From Candidatus Hydrogenedentota bacterium (GTDB lineage Bacteria > Hydrogenedentota > Hydrogenedentia > Hydrogenedentales > SLHB01): 13,031 nt of DNA. The notes beneath the pieces are model-generated. The model had not been told where the DNA came from. It saw nothing but the letters and a program-made list of their open reading frames with translations, and ran no database searches. The stretch's first letter is position 1. Every line of letters starts with the position of its first letter. Positions 1-7,396 of the stretch are shown in pieces. The translations under genes and the position numbers were made by a program. Location: NCBI GenBank assembly GCA_003552485.1, contig PUMX01000059.1, positions 1 to 13,031 of the forward strand. The letters run 5' to 3'.

Positions 1-160
1 ACCAACCTTGCTGAAACCCCAATTGCCCCATATTCGAGCATTCATAATCGTGTACTCCCTGGTTTTCACCGGAAACGGCGAAGATCATATTGTGTTCTAT
101 AACGGTTCAGGGTACAACATCGTCGTCTGCAAACCAAGCGCGTCGGGAAGGCGCATCGTC

Positions 161-166
161 TATAAT
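161..166 (+). promoter_or_regulatory. Possible -10 box before the broken secreted-protein gene
   Basis: A perfect TATAAT lies 48 nt before the ATG at 215. No convincing -35 hexamer is found at 16-18 nt spacing, and there is no TGn extension. It is offered only as the likeliest promoter of the remnant gene, or of the nucleotidyltransferase that follows it. The rest of 1-214 holds no gene I can support. Confidence 0.3.
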
Positions 167-214
167 GCGTCCGCACAAGTCTGCGGGAACGTAAAGAGGG
201 AGAGGAGCGGGATC

Positions 215-393
215 ATGAAGAGTTTAGTTGGGATTGTTGTTTTGTGCGTCGCCGCGTCGCTTGGTTCAGGCGCCGTGCAGGCCGCTGATGTGTATGTAGC
301 GCCGGAGGGCGATGACGCGTGGAGCGCCGGCTCGGCGCGCCTGACGCTACGCCTTTTGTGATACGCTGTCGGTTCATGTTCATGCTTGCATAA
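215..393 (+). pseudogene. Frameshifted, truncated remnant of a secreted beta-helix-type protein
   Basis: A strong ribosome site (AGGAG at 203-207) precedes ATG 215. The first 23 or so residues form a typical signal peptide: Met-Lys, a hydrophobic core, then a VQA-A cleavage site. The mature part begins ADVYVAPEGDDAWS, the usual opening of secreted right-handed beta-helix (DUF1565-like) proteins, which normally run to several hundred residues. Here the frame ends at a TGA at 359-361 after only 48 codons. In another frame, bases 331-393 read on through GAPDATPF before stopping at TAA 391-393. That resembles the short Pro/Asp/Thr-rich segment that follows WSG in this family. I read this as a frameshift plus loss of the whole body of the gene. 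The signal peptide and motif are seen directly; family membership comes from pattern memory. A short, genuinely expressed secreted peptide of 48 residues is the alternative. Confidence 0.5.
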
Positions 394-416
394 CGGACAA
401 ACCGGGGAGATGTATT

Positions 417-1361
417 GTGACATCAGCAGCATATCAAGGCGTGATTCTCGCCGCGGGCCACGGCTCGCGCATGGGGCCCTTTGGTCAGCACATGCCCAAG
501 CCGGTTGCGCCGATCTGCAACAAACCGTTGCTCGCGTATCACCTCGAACACATGCGCCGGTTCGGCGTCGAGGAGGTCATTGTTGTCATCGGGCATCTGG
601 GTCATGTAATCACGCAGGTCCTTGGCGACGGAAGCCGCTACGGCGTGCGCATCCGCTATGTCGAACAAGAGAAGCGTTTGGGGCTCGCGCACGCAGTAGG
701 GCAACTCGAACCGTACATCGATCGGCCGTTTCTGCTTATCCTCGGGGATATCTACTTCGAGATGCCGGGCCTGGCCTCGATGGCCGAAGTGATGGAACGG
801 AACGGGGCCGCGGCCGTTATTGCGGTGAAAGAGGAGAAAGACGCCGAGGCGGTGAAACGCAACTTCTCGGTGCAGCTTCGCGAGGACGGAACGGTGCGCC
901 GTGTGATCGAGAAGCCGCGCCACGTGCCGAACATGCTCAAGGGTTGTGGCCTCTACCTGTTCGACAAGCCCATCTTCGACGCCATCCGCCGCACGCCGCG
1001 CACCGCCATGCGCGACGAGTACGAACTCACGGACAGCATCCAGATCCTCATCGACTACGAATATCCCGTGCGCATCGCGCCGGTGGTCGAGTGGGACGTG
1101 AACATTACGTATGTGCGCGATCTCATCGCCTGTTGCCGGCATGAACTGGCGCAACGGAATCTCGATTCACTCATTGGGGACGGATGCGCCGTCGCTGAAG
1201 GATGCGAGTTTATCGATTCGGTCGTGGGGGACGGCGCCATCATCCGCCAGCCGGGCCGCTTCGAGCGTTGCGTCATACTGCCCGGGGTGACGATCGACGA
1301 AGCCGTCGAAGCCCGCGACGCCGTGTTCATACAAGGCGCGCAATTGCAGGCGGGAACATGA
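417..1361 (+). CDS. Sugar-phosphate nucleotidyltransferase (NDP-sugar pyrophosphorylase)
   Basis: A 314-residue protein of the RmlA/GlmU-like nucleotidyltransferase family, expected to join an NTP to a sugar-1-phosphate and release pyrophosphate, giving an activated sugar for cell-envelope glycans. Seen directly: the nucleotide loop LAAGHGSRMG (11-20) with the following PKP lysine (28), the metal-binding Asp in LILGDIYF (Asp111), the VIEKP motif (163-167), and a second likely metal Asp in EWDVNI (Asp227). Residues from about 245 to 310 carry GDG/ILPG-type turns like a short left-handed beta-helix tail. The GTG start at 417 is chosen because GGGGAG (404-409) sits 7 nt upstream; the ATG at 410 is in another frame. 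The sugar and base specificity cannot be read from sequence. It lies alone on this strand and its stop is 2 nt from the stop of the convergent permease gene. Confidence 0.85.
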   Translation: MTSAAYQGVILAAGHGSRMGPFGQHMPKPVAPICNKPLLAYHLEHMRRFGVEEVIVVIGHLGHVITQVLGDGSRYGVRIRYVEQEKRLGLAHAVGQLEPYIDRPFLLILGDIYFEMPGLASMAEVMERNGAAAVIAVKEEKDAEAVKRNFSVQLREDGTVRRVIEKPRHVPNMLKGCGLYLFDKPIFDAIRRTPRTAMRDEYELTDSIQILIDYEYPVRIAPVVEWDVNITYVRDLIACCRHELAQRNLDSLIGDGCAVAEGCEFIDSVVGDGAIIRQPGRFERCVILPGVTIDEAVEARDAVFIQGAQLQAGT

Positions 1362-1363
1362 GA

Positions 1364-2188
1364 CTATGCCGGCGCGAAGCGCCCTCGGGCGCGCAGAGCG
1401 CGGAAAGTCCACAGCGCGGCGTAGACGACAGCGGCGGTGAGAATGATACAGGCGCCGGCTGGCCGGTCAGCGATGTAGGATGCGGCGAGGCCGCTCATAA
1501 TAAAGGCGGCCCCGAAGGCCGTCGATAATAACATCATGGTGAAGAGCCGTGATGTGTACCAGCGGCTGATGGCGGCGGGAATAGTGAGCAGCGCGATGAC
1601 GAGCACGATGCCGACTACCCGCAACATGACGACTACCGTCAACGCCACCAAACACAGCAGGAGCAGGTAGAGCGCGCCCACGGGCAGGCCGCGGAGTTCA
1701 GCGAACTCGTGGTCGAGGCTGACGGCGAGAAACTCCTTGTAAAAGAAGTACACCGTCACAAGGATTACCACGTTAAGCGCGGCCACGAGGTAGACGTCGG
1801 CCCGGGAAACACGCAGAATGTCGCCGAAGAGGATGCTGGTCGGGTTGACCACGTAGCCCGGCGTCATGTCCATGAAAAGGATGCCTAGCGCCATTCCAAT
1901 GGCCCACAAGGCGCCGATGAGTGTGTCTTCGCGTTCACGGCCCTTGATGCTGAACCAGCCAATGACCAAGGCGGCCGCCAAGCTGAAAACGAGCGCGCCA
2001 AATAGATGCGAAACGCCTAGCCAGGCCGCGACGCCCAAGCCGCCGAAGGAGGCGTGGCTAATGCCGCCGCTGATGAATACGATGCGCTTAACGACTACGT
2101 ACGAGCCGATAACGCCGCACGCCACGCTGGCGAGCAGGCCAGCGAAAACGGCGTTGCGCATAAACTCGAGCTGCAAAACGTCGAACAA
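1364..2188 (-). CDS. znuB: Metal ABC transporter permease, ZnuB/MntB type (ABC-3 family)
   Basis: A 274-residue integral membrane protein with about eight hydrophobic segments, the usual size for ABC-3 family permeases that import Zn, Mn or Fe. Family marks: an N-terminus FDVLQLEFMRNAVFAGLL, the ISHASFGGL loop (43-51), ILFGDIL (119-125), and a late cytoplasmic-loop segment around VIALLTIPAA (197-206). The start is TTG (2186-2188), preceded by GAGGAAG 7 nt upstream. The next Met (residue 10) would cut into the conserved N-terminus, so the TTG start is preferred. The ATPase (ZnuC) and the binding protein (ZnuA) that normally accompany this permease are absent on both sides. Which metal it carries is not decidable. 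The gene is divergent from the TPR protein gene, with 281 bp between them. Confidence 0.88.
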   Translation of the reverse strand: MFDVLQLEFMRNAVFAGLLASVACGVIGSYVVVKRIVFISGGISHASFGGLGVAAWLGVSHLFGALVFSLAAALVIGWFSIKGREREDTLIGALWAIGMALGILFMDMTPGYVVNPTSILFGDILRVSRADVYLVAALNVVILVTVYFFYKEFLAVSLDHEFAELRGLPVGALYLLLLCLVALTVVVMLRVVGIVLVIALLTIPAAISRWYTSRLFTMMLLSTAFGAAFIMSGLAASYIADRPAGACIILTAAVVYAALWTFRALRARGRFAPA

Positions 2189-2342
2189 GTGGAAGCTTCC
2201 TCATGGAGCTTCGCCAACGTGATGGCGGATATGCTGTCTGTAATGCCAAGGGGGCGCCGAAAACGCGCGAAACAAATACCCCCCCGGGCAGGTGTAACTG
2301 TGACGCGCGGGCGGCCATGAGTGGCTCACGCGTAACGCGCCG

Positions 2343-2372
2343 TTTCCAGTATACGCGAACCTTAGTGATAAT
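2343..2372 (+). promoter_or_regulatory. Candidate sigma70-type promoter for the TPR protein gene
   Basis: TTTCCA (2343-2348) and GATAAT (2367-2372) with an 18-nt spacer match consensus at 4/6 and 5/6. The predicted transcript would have a leader of about 90 nt before GTG 2470. The opposite strand has a TATACT at 2348-2353 that might serve the permease gene, but it lacks a good -35. I saw no clear Zur- or MntR-like palindrome in this 281-bp divergent gap. Confidence 0.35.
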
Positions 2373-2469
2373 AAAACCGCAATAGGGCGCCGCAGGGCAG
2401 CGGTTCACAGGATGGGCAAAGCTGCTGCGCCCGCCAGAGTGCGGCATATCAGCCGGAGGACGCCAACAA

Positions 2470-3318
2470 GTGGGTCGGGACGAGATCGCGGTAGTGGGCA
2501 TACTGGGGATCGTATTTCTCCTTGCGCTGGCCGTCGTGCTGTATGTCGGCGACGCGGACTACGGCGACGCCACGTTCCGCGCGCGGCCGGGAACGGAGCG
2601 GGAGCGGTCGCTGCCGTTTACATCTGAGCGCGACTTGACATCCCGCCAGGATCCCGAGGATGTGCTGCCTCGGCGGCTCGAGGTCCGCGAAGCGGACCGG
2701 TTGCAAGAGCAAACCGTGGAAATACGGGAACACGAACCCCTGGAGCCCAGCGAACAAGTGATCGCGCGCGCGTTGAGCATCGTGGAGCCCGGCGCGGCGG
2801 AGCGGATGGTTGAAGAGATTCTTCGCGTGATGCGCGCCGATCCTGGAAACCCGGAACTGTATAACACGCTGGGATATCTCCAGTTACAACTGGGGCCCGA
2901 GCAACTGGAAGCGGCCATGACGGCCTTCACGGACGCGATGGAGGCCGCGGACGGTGTTCGGCAGACGCATCGCGCAGCGCTCGAAGGCGCGCGCAAGCTG
3001 ACGAATGCGGGACAATACGAGAAGGCGCTGGCGCTGGCGGAAGAGGCGCTCACTGACGAGGCGCCGCTCCATGCCGAACGGCTTCAACTCCACCTGCTAA
3101 AGGCCCGCGTGTATAAGGAACTAGATGACGCAGACGCCGTCGAGTCGGCGTACCGCGGCGCGTTGGACGCAGCCGACGCCCACGAGGGGAGACTGGACCC
3201 CGAACTGGAAAAGGTTTACCGCCAGGCCTGCCTGCATCTGTCCCGTTGGTACCGGGAGCACGGCCGCGGCGACGAGGCCGAGGCCGTGATGGACAGCATG
3301 AACGCGCGCGTTCGGTGA
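2470..3318 (+). CDS. Membrane-anchored TPR-repeat protein of unknown role
   Basis: A 282-residue protein with a single hydrophobic anchor (about 7-26), an Arg/Glu-rich low-complexity linker (about 35-95), then a helical repeat region. TPR-like units are visible around 128-161 (NPELYNTLGYLQLQLGPEQL), 168-199 (NAGQYEKALALAEEAL), 205-236 and 249-279 (HLSRWYREHGRGDEAEAVM), with the usual small/aromatic and Ala positions. It probably sits in the inner membrane as a scaffold for protein contacts, with the C-terminal repeats free. The GTG start is supported by GGAGGA at 2455-2460, 9 nt upstream. No enzyme motif is present, and the neighbours (metal permease, citramalate synthase) are on the other strand, so context does not suggest a partner. 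Confidence 0.8.
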   Translation: MGRDEIAVVGILGIVFLLALAVVLYVGDADYGDATFRARPGTERERSLPFTSERDLTSRQDPEDVLPRRLEVREADRLQEQTVEIREHEPLEPSEQVIARALSIVEPGAAERMVEEILRVMRADPGNPELYNTLGYLQLQLGPEQLEAAMTAFTDAMEAADGVRQTHRAALEGARKLTNAGQYEKALALAEEALTDEAPLHAERLQLHLLKARVYKELDDADAVESAYRGALDAADAHEGRLDPELEKVYRQACLHLSRWYREHGRGDEAEAVMDSMNARVR

Positions 3319-3400
3319 AGGCGGCCGGTGGACGCTAGGCGCCCCGGCCGGGACGAAGACCCGTGCAACACACGGCATGGCCCTTCTGTTGCAGCCCTCC

Positions 3401-4996
3401 TTACGCCACCTCTTCGTTGTAACCGCGCGTTCGCAGCAGCTTGTATTCGATGCTGTCGATCAGCGCCCAGTACGATGCGCTGATTATGTTCTCGGAAACG
3501 CCGACCGTGTTCCACGTGTGCTCGCCATCGCCGGATTCAATCAACACCCGCGTCTGCGCGCGTGTGCCCGCGCGGCCATCGAGGATGCGCACTTTGTAGT
3601 CCTCTAGATGCACTTGCGCCAACTCGGGATAGGTTGGTTCGAGGGCTTTGCGCAACGTGTTGTTTAATGCGTCCACTGGGCCGTGACCTTCCGCGACCGT
3701 ATGCATGAACTGGCCGTTGGGCAGCTCGAGTTTCAGCGTCGCCTCCGACAGCGCCGTGGCGTCGGCGGCCTCGGATTGCTCGATGCGGACGCGGAAACCC
3801 TTATGCGCGAAGAAACTGCGGTACTGGCCGATGGCTTTGCGCATCAGCAACTCGAGGGAAGCGTCGGCGCCCTCGAACTCGTAGCCCCGGTTCTCGAGCT
3901 CTTTGATTCGGTCGAGAATCCGGCGGGTCTCGGGCGTATCGCGCCCAAGTTCGATGTTAAATTCCACCGCCTTTTGCAAAAGACTCGAACGTCCAGCCAT
4001 CTCGCTTACGGAAACGTGTGTGGTGTTGCCGATGAGCACCGGGTCGATGTGTTCGTAGCTCTTCTTCAGCTTTTTCACGGCGTCGGCATGCATGCCGCCC
4101 TTATGGGTGAACGCGTCACGGCCCACGAACGGATCATGATCGCGCGGCGTCATGTTGGCGAGCTCCGCTACAAGATGGGACAAGTGGGTAAGCTGCTGCA
4201 TGTTTTCGGGCGTGAATACCGTGTAACCCATCTTGAAATGCAGGTCGGGGATGATGGTGCAGAGATTTGCGTTGCCTGTGCGCTCTCCGTATCCATTGAT
4301 AGTGCCTTGAACCTGGGTCGCGCCTTCGCGAACGGCCGCGAGCGAATTGGCCACGCCGCAACCGCTGTCGTTGTGCGCATGGATGCCCACGGGCGCATTG
4401 GGCAGACGTTCGCGCACGGCGCGCGTCGCTTCCTGGATCTGCCACGGCAACTGACCGCCGTTGGTGTCGCATAGGATGAGCACTTCGGCGCCGGCGGCCC
4501 AAGCGCGTTCGAGAACGGAGAGCGCGTACTCGGGGTCGTCCGCGTAGCCGTCGTAGAAATGCTCGGCGTCCAAGAACACGCGGCGCCCTTGGTCTCGAAG
4601 ATACGCGACGGAGTCTTCCACGATCTGCAGGTTGTCATCCAGGCTCACGCGCAGGATTTCCTTGACATGCAGCGGCGAACTCTTGGCGAAGATCGTGACC
4701 ACCTCGGTTTGGGCGTCAAGCAACGCCTGCAGGTTCACGTCGTCTTCGGGAGGGGATTTGGGATGGCGCGTGCTGCCGAACGCGGCCATCTTCGCGTTCT
4801 TCACGAGAGCGTTGGCGCGAACGAAAAGATCCTTTGCCTTCGGATTCGACGCGGGTTGACCGCCTTCGATATAGGCGACGCCAATGGCGTCAAGCTCCTG
4901 CACGATGCGCAACTGATCGTCGCCGGTAAATTTTACTCCAGGCCCTTGCGCGCCATCGCGCAACGTGACGTCGTAGATATCGATATGGTTTCCCAT
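3401..4996 (-). CDS. cimA: Citramalate synthase
   Basis: A 531-residue protein of the citramalate synthase branch (TIGR00977-like) of the alpha-isopropylmalate synthase family. It condenses pyruvate and acetyl-CoA to (R)-citramalate, the threonine-independent entry to isoleucine. Seen: YDVTLRDGAQGPG (8-20) with catalytic Arg13 and metal ligand Asp14, YIEGGQPASNPK (42-53) typical of this branch, the metal-binding HAHND (206-210), GYGERTGNANL (235-245), and GGMHADAV (300-307). The C-terminal part (about 395-525) fits the LeuA regulatory domain, which usually gives feedback control by an amino acid. Length is normal. ATG 4996 has GGAG (5007-5010) 10 nt upstream. The gene lies 201 nt downstream of the apgM-like gene on the same strand. 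It converges with the TPR gene, with 82 nt between, where only weak hairpins (for example 3361-3375) are seen. Confidence 0.93.
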   Translation of the reverse strand: MGNHIDIYDVTLRDGAQGPGVKFTGDDQLRIVQELDAIGVAYIEGGQPASNPKAKDLFVRANALVKNAKMAAFGSTRHPKSPPEDDVNLQALLDAQTEVVTIFAKSSPLHVKEILRVSLDDNLQIVEDSVAYLRDQGRRVFLDAEHFYDGYADDPEYALSVLERAWAAGAEVLILCDTNGGQLPWQIQEATRAVRERLPNAPVGIHAHNDSGCGVANSLAAVREGATQVQGTINGYGERTGNANLCTIIPDLHFKMGYTVFTPENMQQLTHLSHLVAELANMTPRDHDPFVGRDAFTHKGGMHADAVKKLKKSYEHIDPVLIGNTTHVSVSEMAGRSSLLQKAVEFNIELGRDTPETRRILDRIKELENRGYEFEGADASLELLMRKAIGQYRSFFAHKGFRVRIEQSEAADATALSEATLKLELPNGQFMHTVAEGHGPVDALNNTLRKALEPTYPELAQVHLEDYKVRILDGRAGTRAQTRVLIESGDGEHTWNTVGVSENIISASYWALIDSIEYKLLRTRGYNEEVA

Positions 4997-5034
4997 GAGC
5001 TAAACACTCCAAAGATGGATCGCAATTGTCCGCG

Positions 5035-5048
5035 TCGAACGGGTTCGA
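5035..5048. promoter_or_regulatory. Palindrome in the cimA leader
   Basis: TCGAAC-GG-GTTCGA is a perfect 6+6 bp inverted repeat, 24 nt upstream of the cimA Shine-Dalgarno. It could be an operator or a small stem in the mRNA leader. Six-base arms are short enough to occur by chance, so support is weak. Confidence 0.2.
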
Positions 5049-5152
5049 TAAACAGGTGGCGATACGCCATGGTAGTTTTTTGGACCGTTGCCCCGCAAGC
5101 GCGCCGACCGAGGACGGGCTGCGCTCGAAACGCTCAAGATGTCTGTCTCATT

Positions 5153-5158
5153 ATTATA
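5153..5158 (-). promoter_or_regulatory. Possible -10 box for cimA
   Basis: A perfect TATAAT on the minus strand lies in the AT-rich stretch 5150-5190, the most AT-rich segment of the window. It lies about 150 nt before the cimA ATG and downstream of the apgM-like stop. No good -35 is found at 16-18 nt spacing, so it may be an internal promoter of modest strength or simply AT-rich sequence. Confidence 0.3.
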
Positions 5159-5176
5159 TATCTGTTCTAATATAGT

Positions 5177-5212
5177 CGCTGTAATATTGCGCCATGACTA
5201 AATATCACAGCG
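5177..5212 (-). terminator. 12-bp stem-loop spanning the apgM-like stop codon
   Basis: On the plus strand the arms are CGCTGTAATATT (5177-5188) and AATATCACAGCG (5201-5212), separated by 12 nt. In minus-strand RNA they pair over 12 bp with one G-U wobble; in plus-strand RNA the same position is an A-C mismatch. The structure therefore fits the apgM-like transcript better. The 5' arm encodes the last four residues (Arg-Cys-Asp-Ile), and the stop codon lies in the loop. There is no U-tract after it, so it may be a 3' stabiliser, a Rho-type end, or a DNA operator for cimA. Confidence 0.45.
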
Positions 5213-6448
5213 AGTATGCGCGTCCTCTGCGGCCAGGGTAATCTCCGGGGCCTGCAGCATGTACGGCGTCAGCATATACCCTTCCGGAAACGCAACGCCG
5301 AAGCGCGCCGCTTCCACTTCGCTGTAAGTTGTTGCGCCATTGGGAGTTACGCCGGCTCCACACAATGCGAAGGGCACGGGGCCGCCTGCATGAGTGCGCG
5401 TGCTGATGGCGGTTACATGGTCCGGCGCAATCAACACGCGCGCATCGTCCCGGCCGGTTGCGTACGCCAGACAAGGTGCGACGACAGCCCGGTCAAAGTC
5501 TTCGATGGCCTGGATCTTCAGATCAGCGCGGCCTTCATGGGCCGTCTCGTCAGGAGCTTCGACGTGAAGATAAACAAAGTCGACCTCTTCCAAGGCCGCA
5601 AGCGCCGCGGAAACCTTTCCAGCGTAGTTCGTGTCGAGATATCCTGTCGCCCCGGGCACATCGATGACCTGAAGGCCCGCGCAGCGGCCGATGCCCTTGA
5701 CCAGGTCGACGGCGCTTATGACGGCGCCGCTCAAGCCGAAGCGCTCGGCGTAGTGGGGCAGGCGCGGCGAAGAACCCTGACCCCACAACCACACTGATGT
5801 GGCGGGGGACTTGCCCGCTTCGATCCGGCTGCGATTGACAGGGTGATCGCCGAGTATCTGCTGGCTGCGCTTCATGATAGTTTCGAGCAATTCCTGACCG
5901 TTGCCGGTGGGAAGGTAGTTTTTAATGGGTTGATCGCTTATATTATGGGGCGGTTCGCATGCGATCCGCGTCAGATCTTCCACTGACGCGCCGTTCGTGG
6001 TGAGCACGGCCAGATGCCGGTAGCCCACGCCCGGGTGAAAACGCACCGGCAGATCGGCCATACCGCTGTTTAAGGCGTCGATAAGGGGGGCGCCCTCGGG
6101 GCTGCTGATGTGGTCCGCCGTGAAGCTCGCCATCACGCCGTTGTCGAGCGTTACCAGATTGCAGCGGAATACTACCTCGTCGGAAGCGAGTTCGATGCCT
6201 TGGTTGGCGGCTTCGAGGGGCGCGCGCCCGGTATAGCATTCGCGGGGATTATAGCCGAACATGGAAAGGTTGCCGACATCGCTGCCCGGTGACATACCCT
6301 CGGGTATTGGACAGAATAGCGCGGAAACCCCTTGTTGGGCTGCTGCGTCCATGGCGGGCGTTGCGGCGGCTTGCAAGGGGGTGCGCCCGCCGAGTTCCTC
6401 CAAAGGGTAATCGGCCATGCCGTCGCCGAGCAGTACAAGGTATTTCAC
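5198..6448 (-). CDS. apgM: ApgM-type cofactor-independent phosphoglycerate mutase / proposed homoserine kinase
   Basis: A 416-residue protein of the alkaline-phosphatase superfamily. Family marks: KYLVLLGDGMADYP (2-15) with metal-binding Asp9, the GMSPGSDVGNLSMFGY block (51-66) with nucleophile Ser56, YTGRAPLEA (72-80), APDETAHEG (298-306), PDH (342-344) and THAGGPVPF (352-360) supplying the other metal ligands. The start is GTG 6448, because GGGAGG (6454-6459) lies 5 nt upstream and the protein then begins MKYLVLLGDGM as in the family. An in-frame ATG at 6490 would add 14 residues that look unrelated. Members either interconvert 2- and 3-phosphoglycerate or, in the TIGR02535-like bacterial subgroup this resembles, are proposed to replace ThrB as homoserine kinase. 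The next gene on the same strand is cimA, which favours the amino-acid role but does not prove it. Confidence 0.85.
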   Translation of the reverse strand: MKYLVLLGDGMADYPLEELGGRTPLQAAATPAMDAAAQQGVSALFCPIPEGMSPGSDVGNLSMFGYNPRECYTGRAPLEAANQGIELASDEVVFRCNLVTLDNGVMASFTADHISSPEGAPLIDALNSGMADLPVRFHPGVGYRHLAVLTTNGASVEDLTRIACEPPHNISDQPIKNYLPTGNGQELLETIMKRSQQILGDHPVNRSRIEAGKSPATSVWLWGQGSSPRLPHYAERFGLSGAVISAVDLVKGIGRCAGLQVIDVPGATGYLDTNYAGKVSAALAALEEVDFVYLHVEAPDETAHEGRADLKIQAIEDFDRAVVAPCLAYATGRDDARVLIAPDHVTAISTRTHAGGPVPFALCGAGVTPNGATTYSEVEAARFGVAFPEGYMLTPYMLQAPEITLAAEDAHTRCDI

Positions 6449-6687
6449 TGTAACCTCCCGGAGTAGTGTGCAAAGCGCGTGCAAGAGCAAGGCGATGCTG
6501 GCTCGGTGAGTGCGGACGCCTGCAAATCAGCCACGTGCACAGCGCGAAAGAAAACGCGGAACCCGTACGAGCCGAAGGTGAGAAGGCGGCCACACGATCC
6601 CGGGCACGGACAGGTTCATGGGGACGTCAACTTCATCGGCGGACGGGAGTTACGGCTTAACCAGCGATACGCGAGCGGTGTTGGTCG

Positions 6688-6716
6688 ACGATAGCACAGC
6701 AGGGTGGGGATGTCAA
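6688..6716 (-). promoter_or_regulatory. Sigma70-type promoter for the apgM-like gene
   Basis: On the minus strand a consensus TTGACA (6711-6716) is followed after 17 nt by TATCGT (6688-6693), with a TG one base upstream of the -10 box (extended -10). Transcription would start near 6681, leaving a leader of about 230 nt before GTG 6448. The -35 box overlaps the rsmG start codon (6710-6712). This is the best promoter match found in the window. Confidence 0.6.
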
Positions 6717-7396
6717 CTTATACGCGGAACAGTGAGGGCGGAAGTCCAGAAGGCGCAAGGATTGCGTGGCCGCCGAGTGTGCGAGAGACAATCGAAGAGC
6801 GGTTGGCCGGGGCGGGATTCGAAGGACTCGCCGGGTTTGAGAGCCAGTGGGCGGTATTCCTGGAGCTGGTCAAGGATTGGAATGCAACGGCGCATCTGAT
6901 ATCGGCCGGCGACGAGAATCGGTTGGTTGAACGCCATCTCATTGACAGTCTGAGCATGGCCGGCGCGCTGCGGGCGGCGCTTGGCGGCGGATACTGGGCG
7001 GATCTCGGATCGGGCGGGGGCTTTCCCGCAATTCCGCTGAAGGTGTTGCTGCCGGATGCGCCGCTGGTGATGGTCGAGCGCTCGGCGAAGAAGGTCGGGT
7101 TCCTTCGGAAAGCTGTGGCGCGGCTGGGCCTTCGCGAGACGGAGATCGTGCACGCGTCGTTCCCGGAAGTTGTGCCGGAAGTCGCCCCTGACGTAATCAC
7201 GGTGCGCGCCATCGAGCGGCCAGAACGGATCGTTGGCGCCGCGCTTGACGTAGTGGGGGCGCGCGGTACGGTGTTGGCGTTGCAACGGGAAGAGCGAATA
7301 GTGGACGCGGGGATGTTCCACGTGGAACGCATCATTGATGAATGGAGCCGCATGGGCCTACGTCGCGGAACATTGCTGCGCATCCAAAAGAGCTAA
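6710..7396 (+). CDS. rsmG: 16S rRNA (guanine-527 N7) methyltransferase RsmG
   Basis: A 228-residue Rossmann-fold SAM methyltransferase (older name GidB) that methylates G527 of 16S rRNA. Seen: the LVKDWNATAHLIS segment (53-65), RHLIDSL (75-81), the SAM-binding loop ADLGSGGGFPAIPL (97-110), an acidic residue at the end of the next strand (MVERSAKKVGFLRK, Glu123), and VRAIERPERIV (165-175). Length is normal with a slightly long N-terminal tail. ATG 6710 is chosen over the in-frame GTG at 6704 because AGGG (6701-6704) is then placed 5 nt upstream; the true start could also be further in. One parS-like site lies in codons 203-206. The gene is divergent from the apgM-like gene and followed after 92 nt by a membrane-protein gene rather than by parA-parB. 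Confidence 0.93.
   Translation: MSTYTRNSEGGSPEGARIAWPPSVRETIEERLAGAGFEGLAGFESQWAVFLELVKDWNATAHLISAGDENRLVERHLIDSLSMAGALRAALGGGYWADLGSGGGFPAIPLKVLLPDAPLVMVERSAKKVGFLRKAVARLGLRETEIVHASFPEVVPEVAPDVITVRAIERPERIVGAALDVVGARGTVLALQREERIVDAGMFHVERIIDEWSRMGLRRGTLLRIQKS
7314..7329. other. parS centromere site 1 (in rsmG)
   Basis: TGTTCCACGTGGAACG matches the chromosomal parS palindrome TGTTCCACGTGGAACA at 15 of 16 bases, with the inner 14-bp palindrome perfect. ParB binds such sites to load the origin region for segregation. It is translated as Phe-His-Val-Glu within rsmG. Confidence 0.82.

Noticed and set aside
2..88. Minus-strand open frame from an ATG at 88 to the left edge
   Set aside because: Only 29 codons, no Shine-Dalgarno before the ATG and no recognisable sequence; cannot be told from chance.
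386..1144. Long Arg-rich open frame overlapping the nucleotidyltransferase
   Set aside because: Shifted-frame shadow of a clear enzyme gene; composition is Arg/His/Gly-rich with no domain.
2088..2501. Minus-strand frame covering the permease upstream region
   Set aside because: Arg/Pro-rich, overlaps the permease N-terminus in another frame, and has no recognisable domain.
3508..3523. Partial parS in cimA
   Set aside because: The first 11 bases match parS exactly but the right half-site is missing, so the palindrome is broken.
3683..4474. Open frame antisense to cimA
   Set aside because: Shadow of the conserved citramalate synthase; no independent start signal or domain.
4997..5070. Leader-peptide attenuator before cimA
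   Set aside because: The short minus-strand frame from ATG 5070 is not enriched in Ile, Leu, Val or Thr codons and has no terminator/antiterminator pair that I can see.
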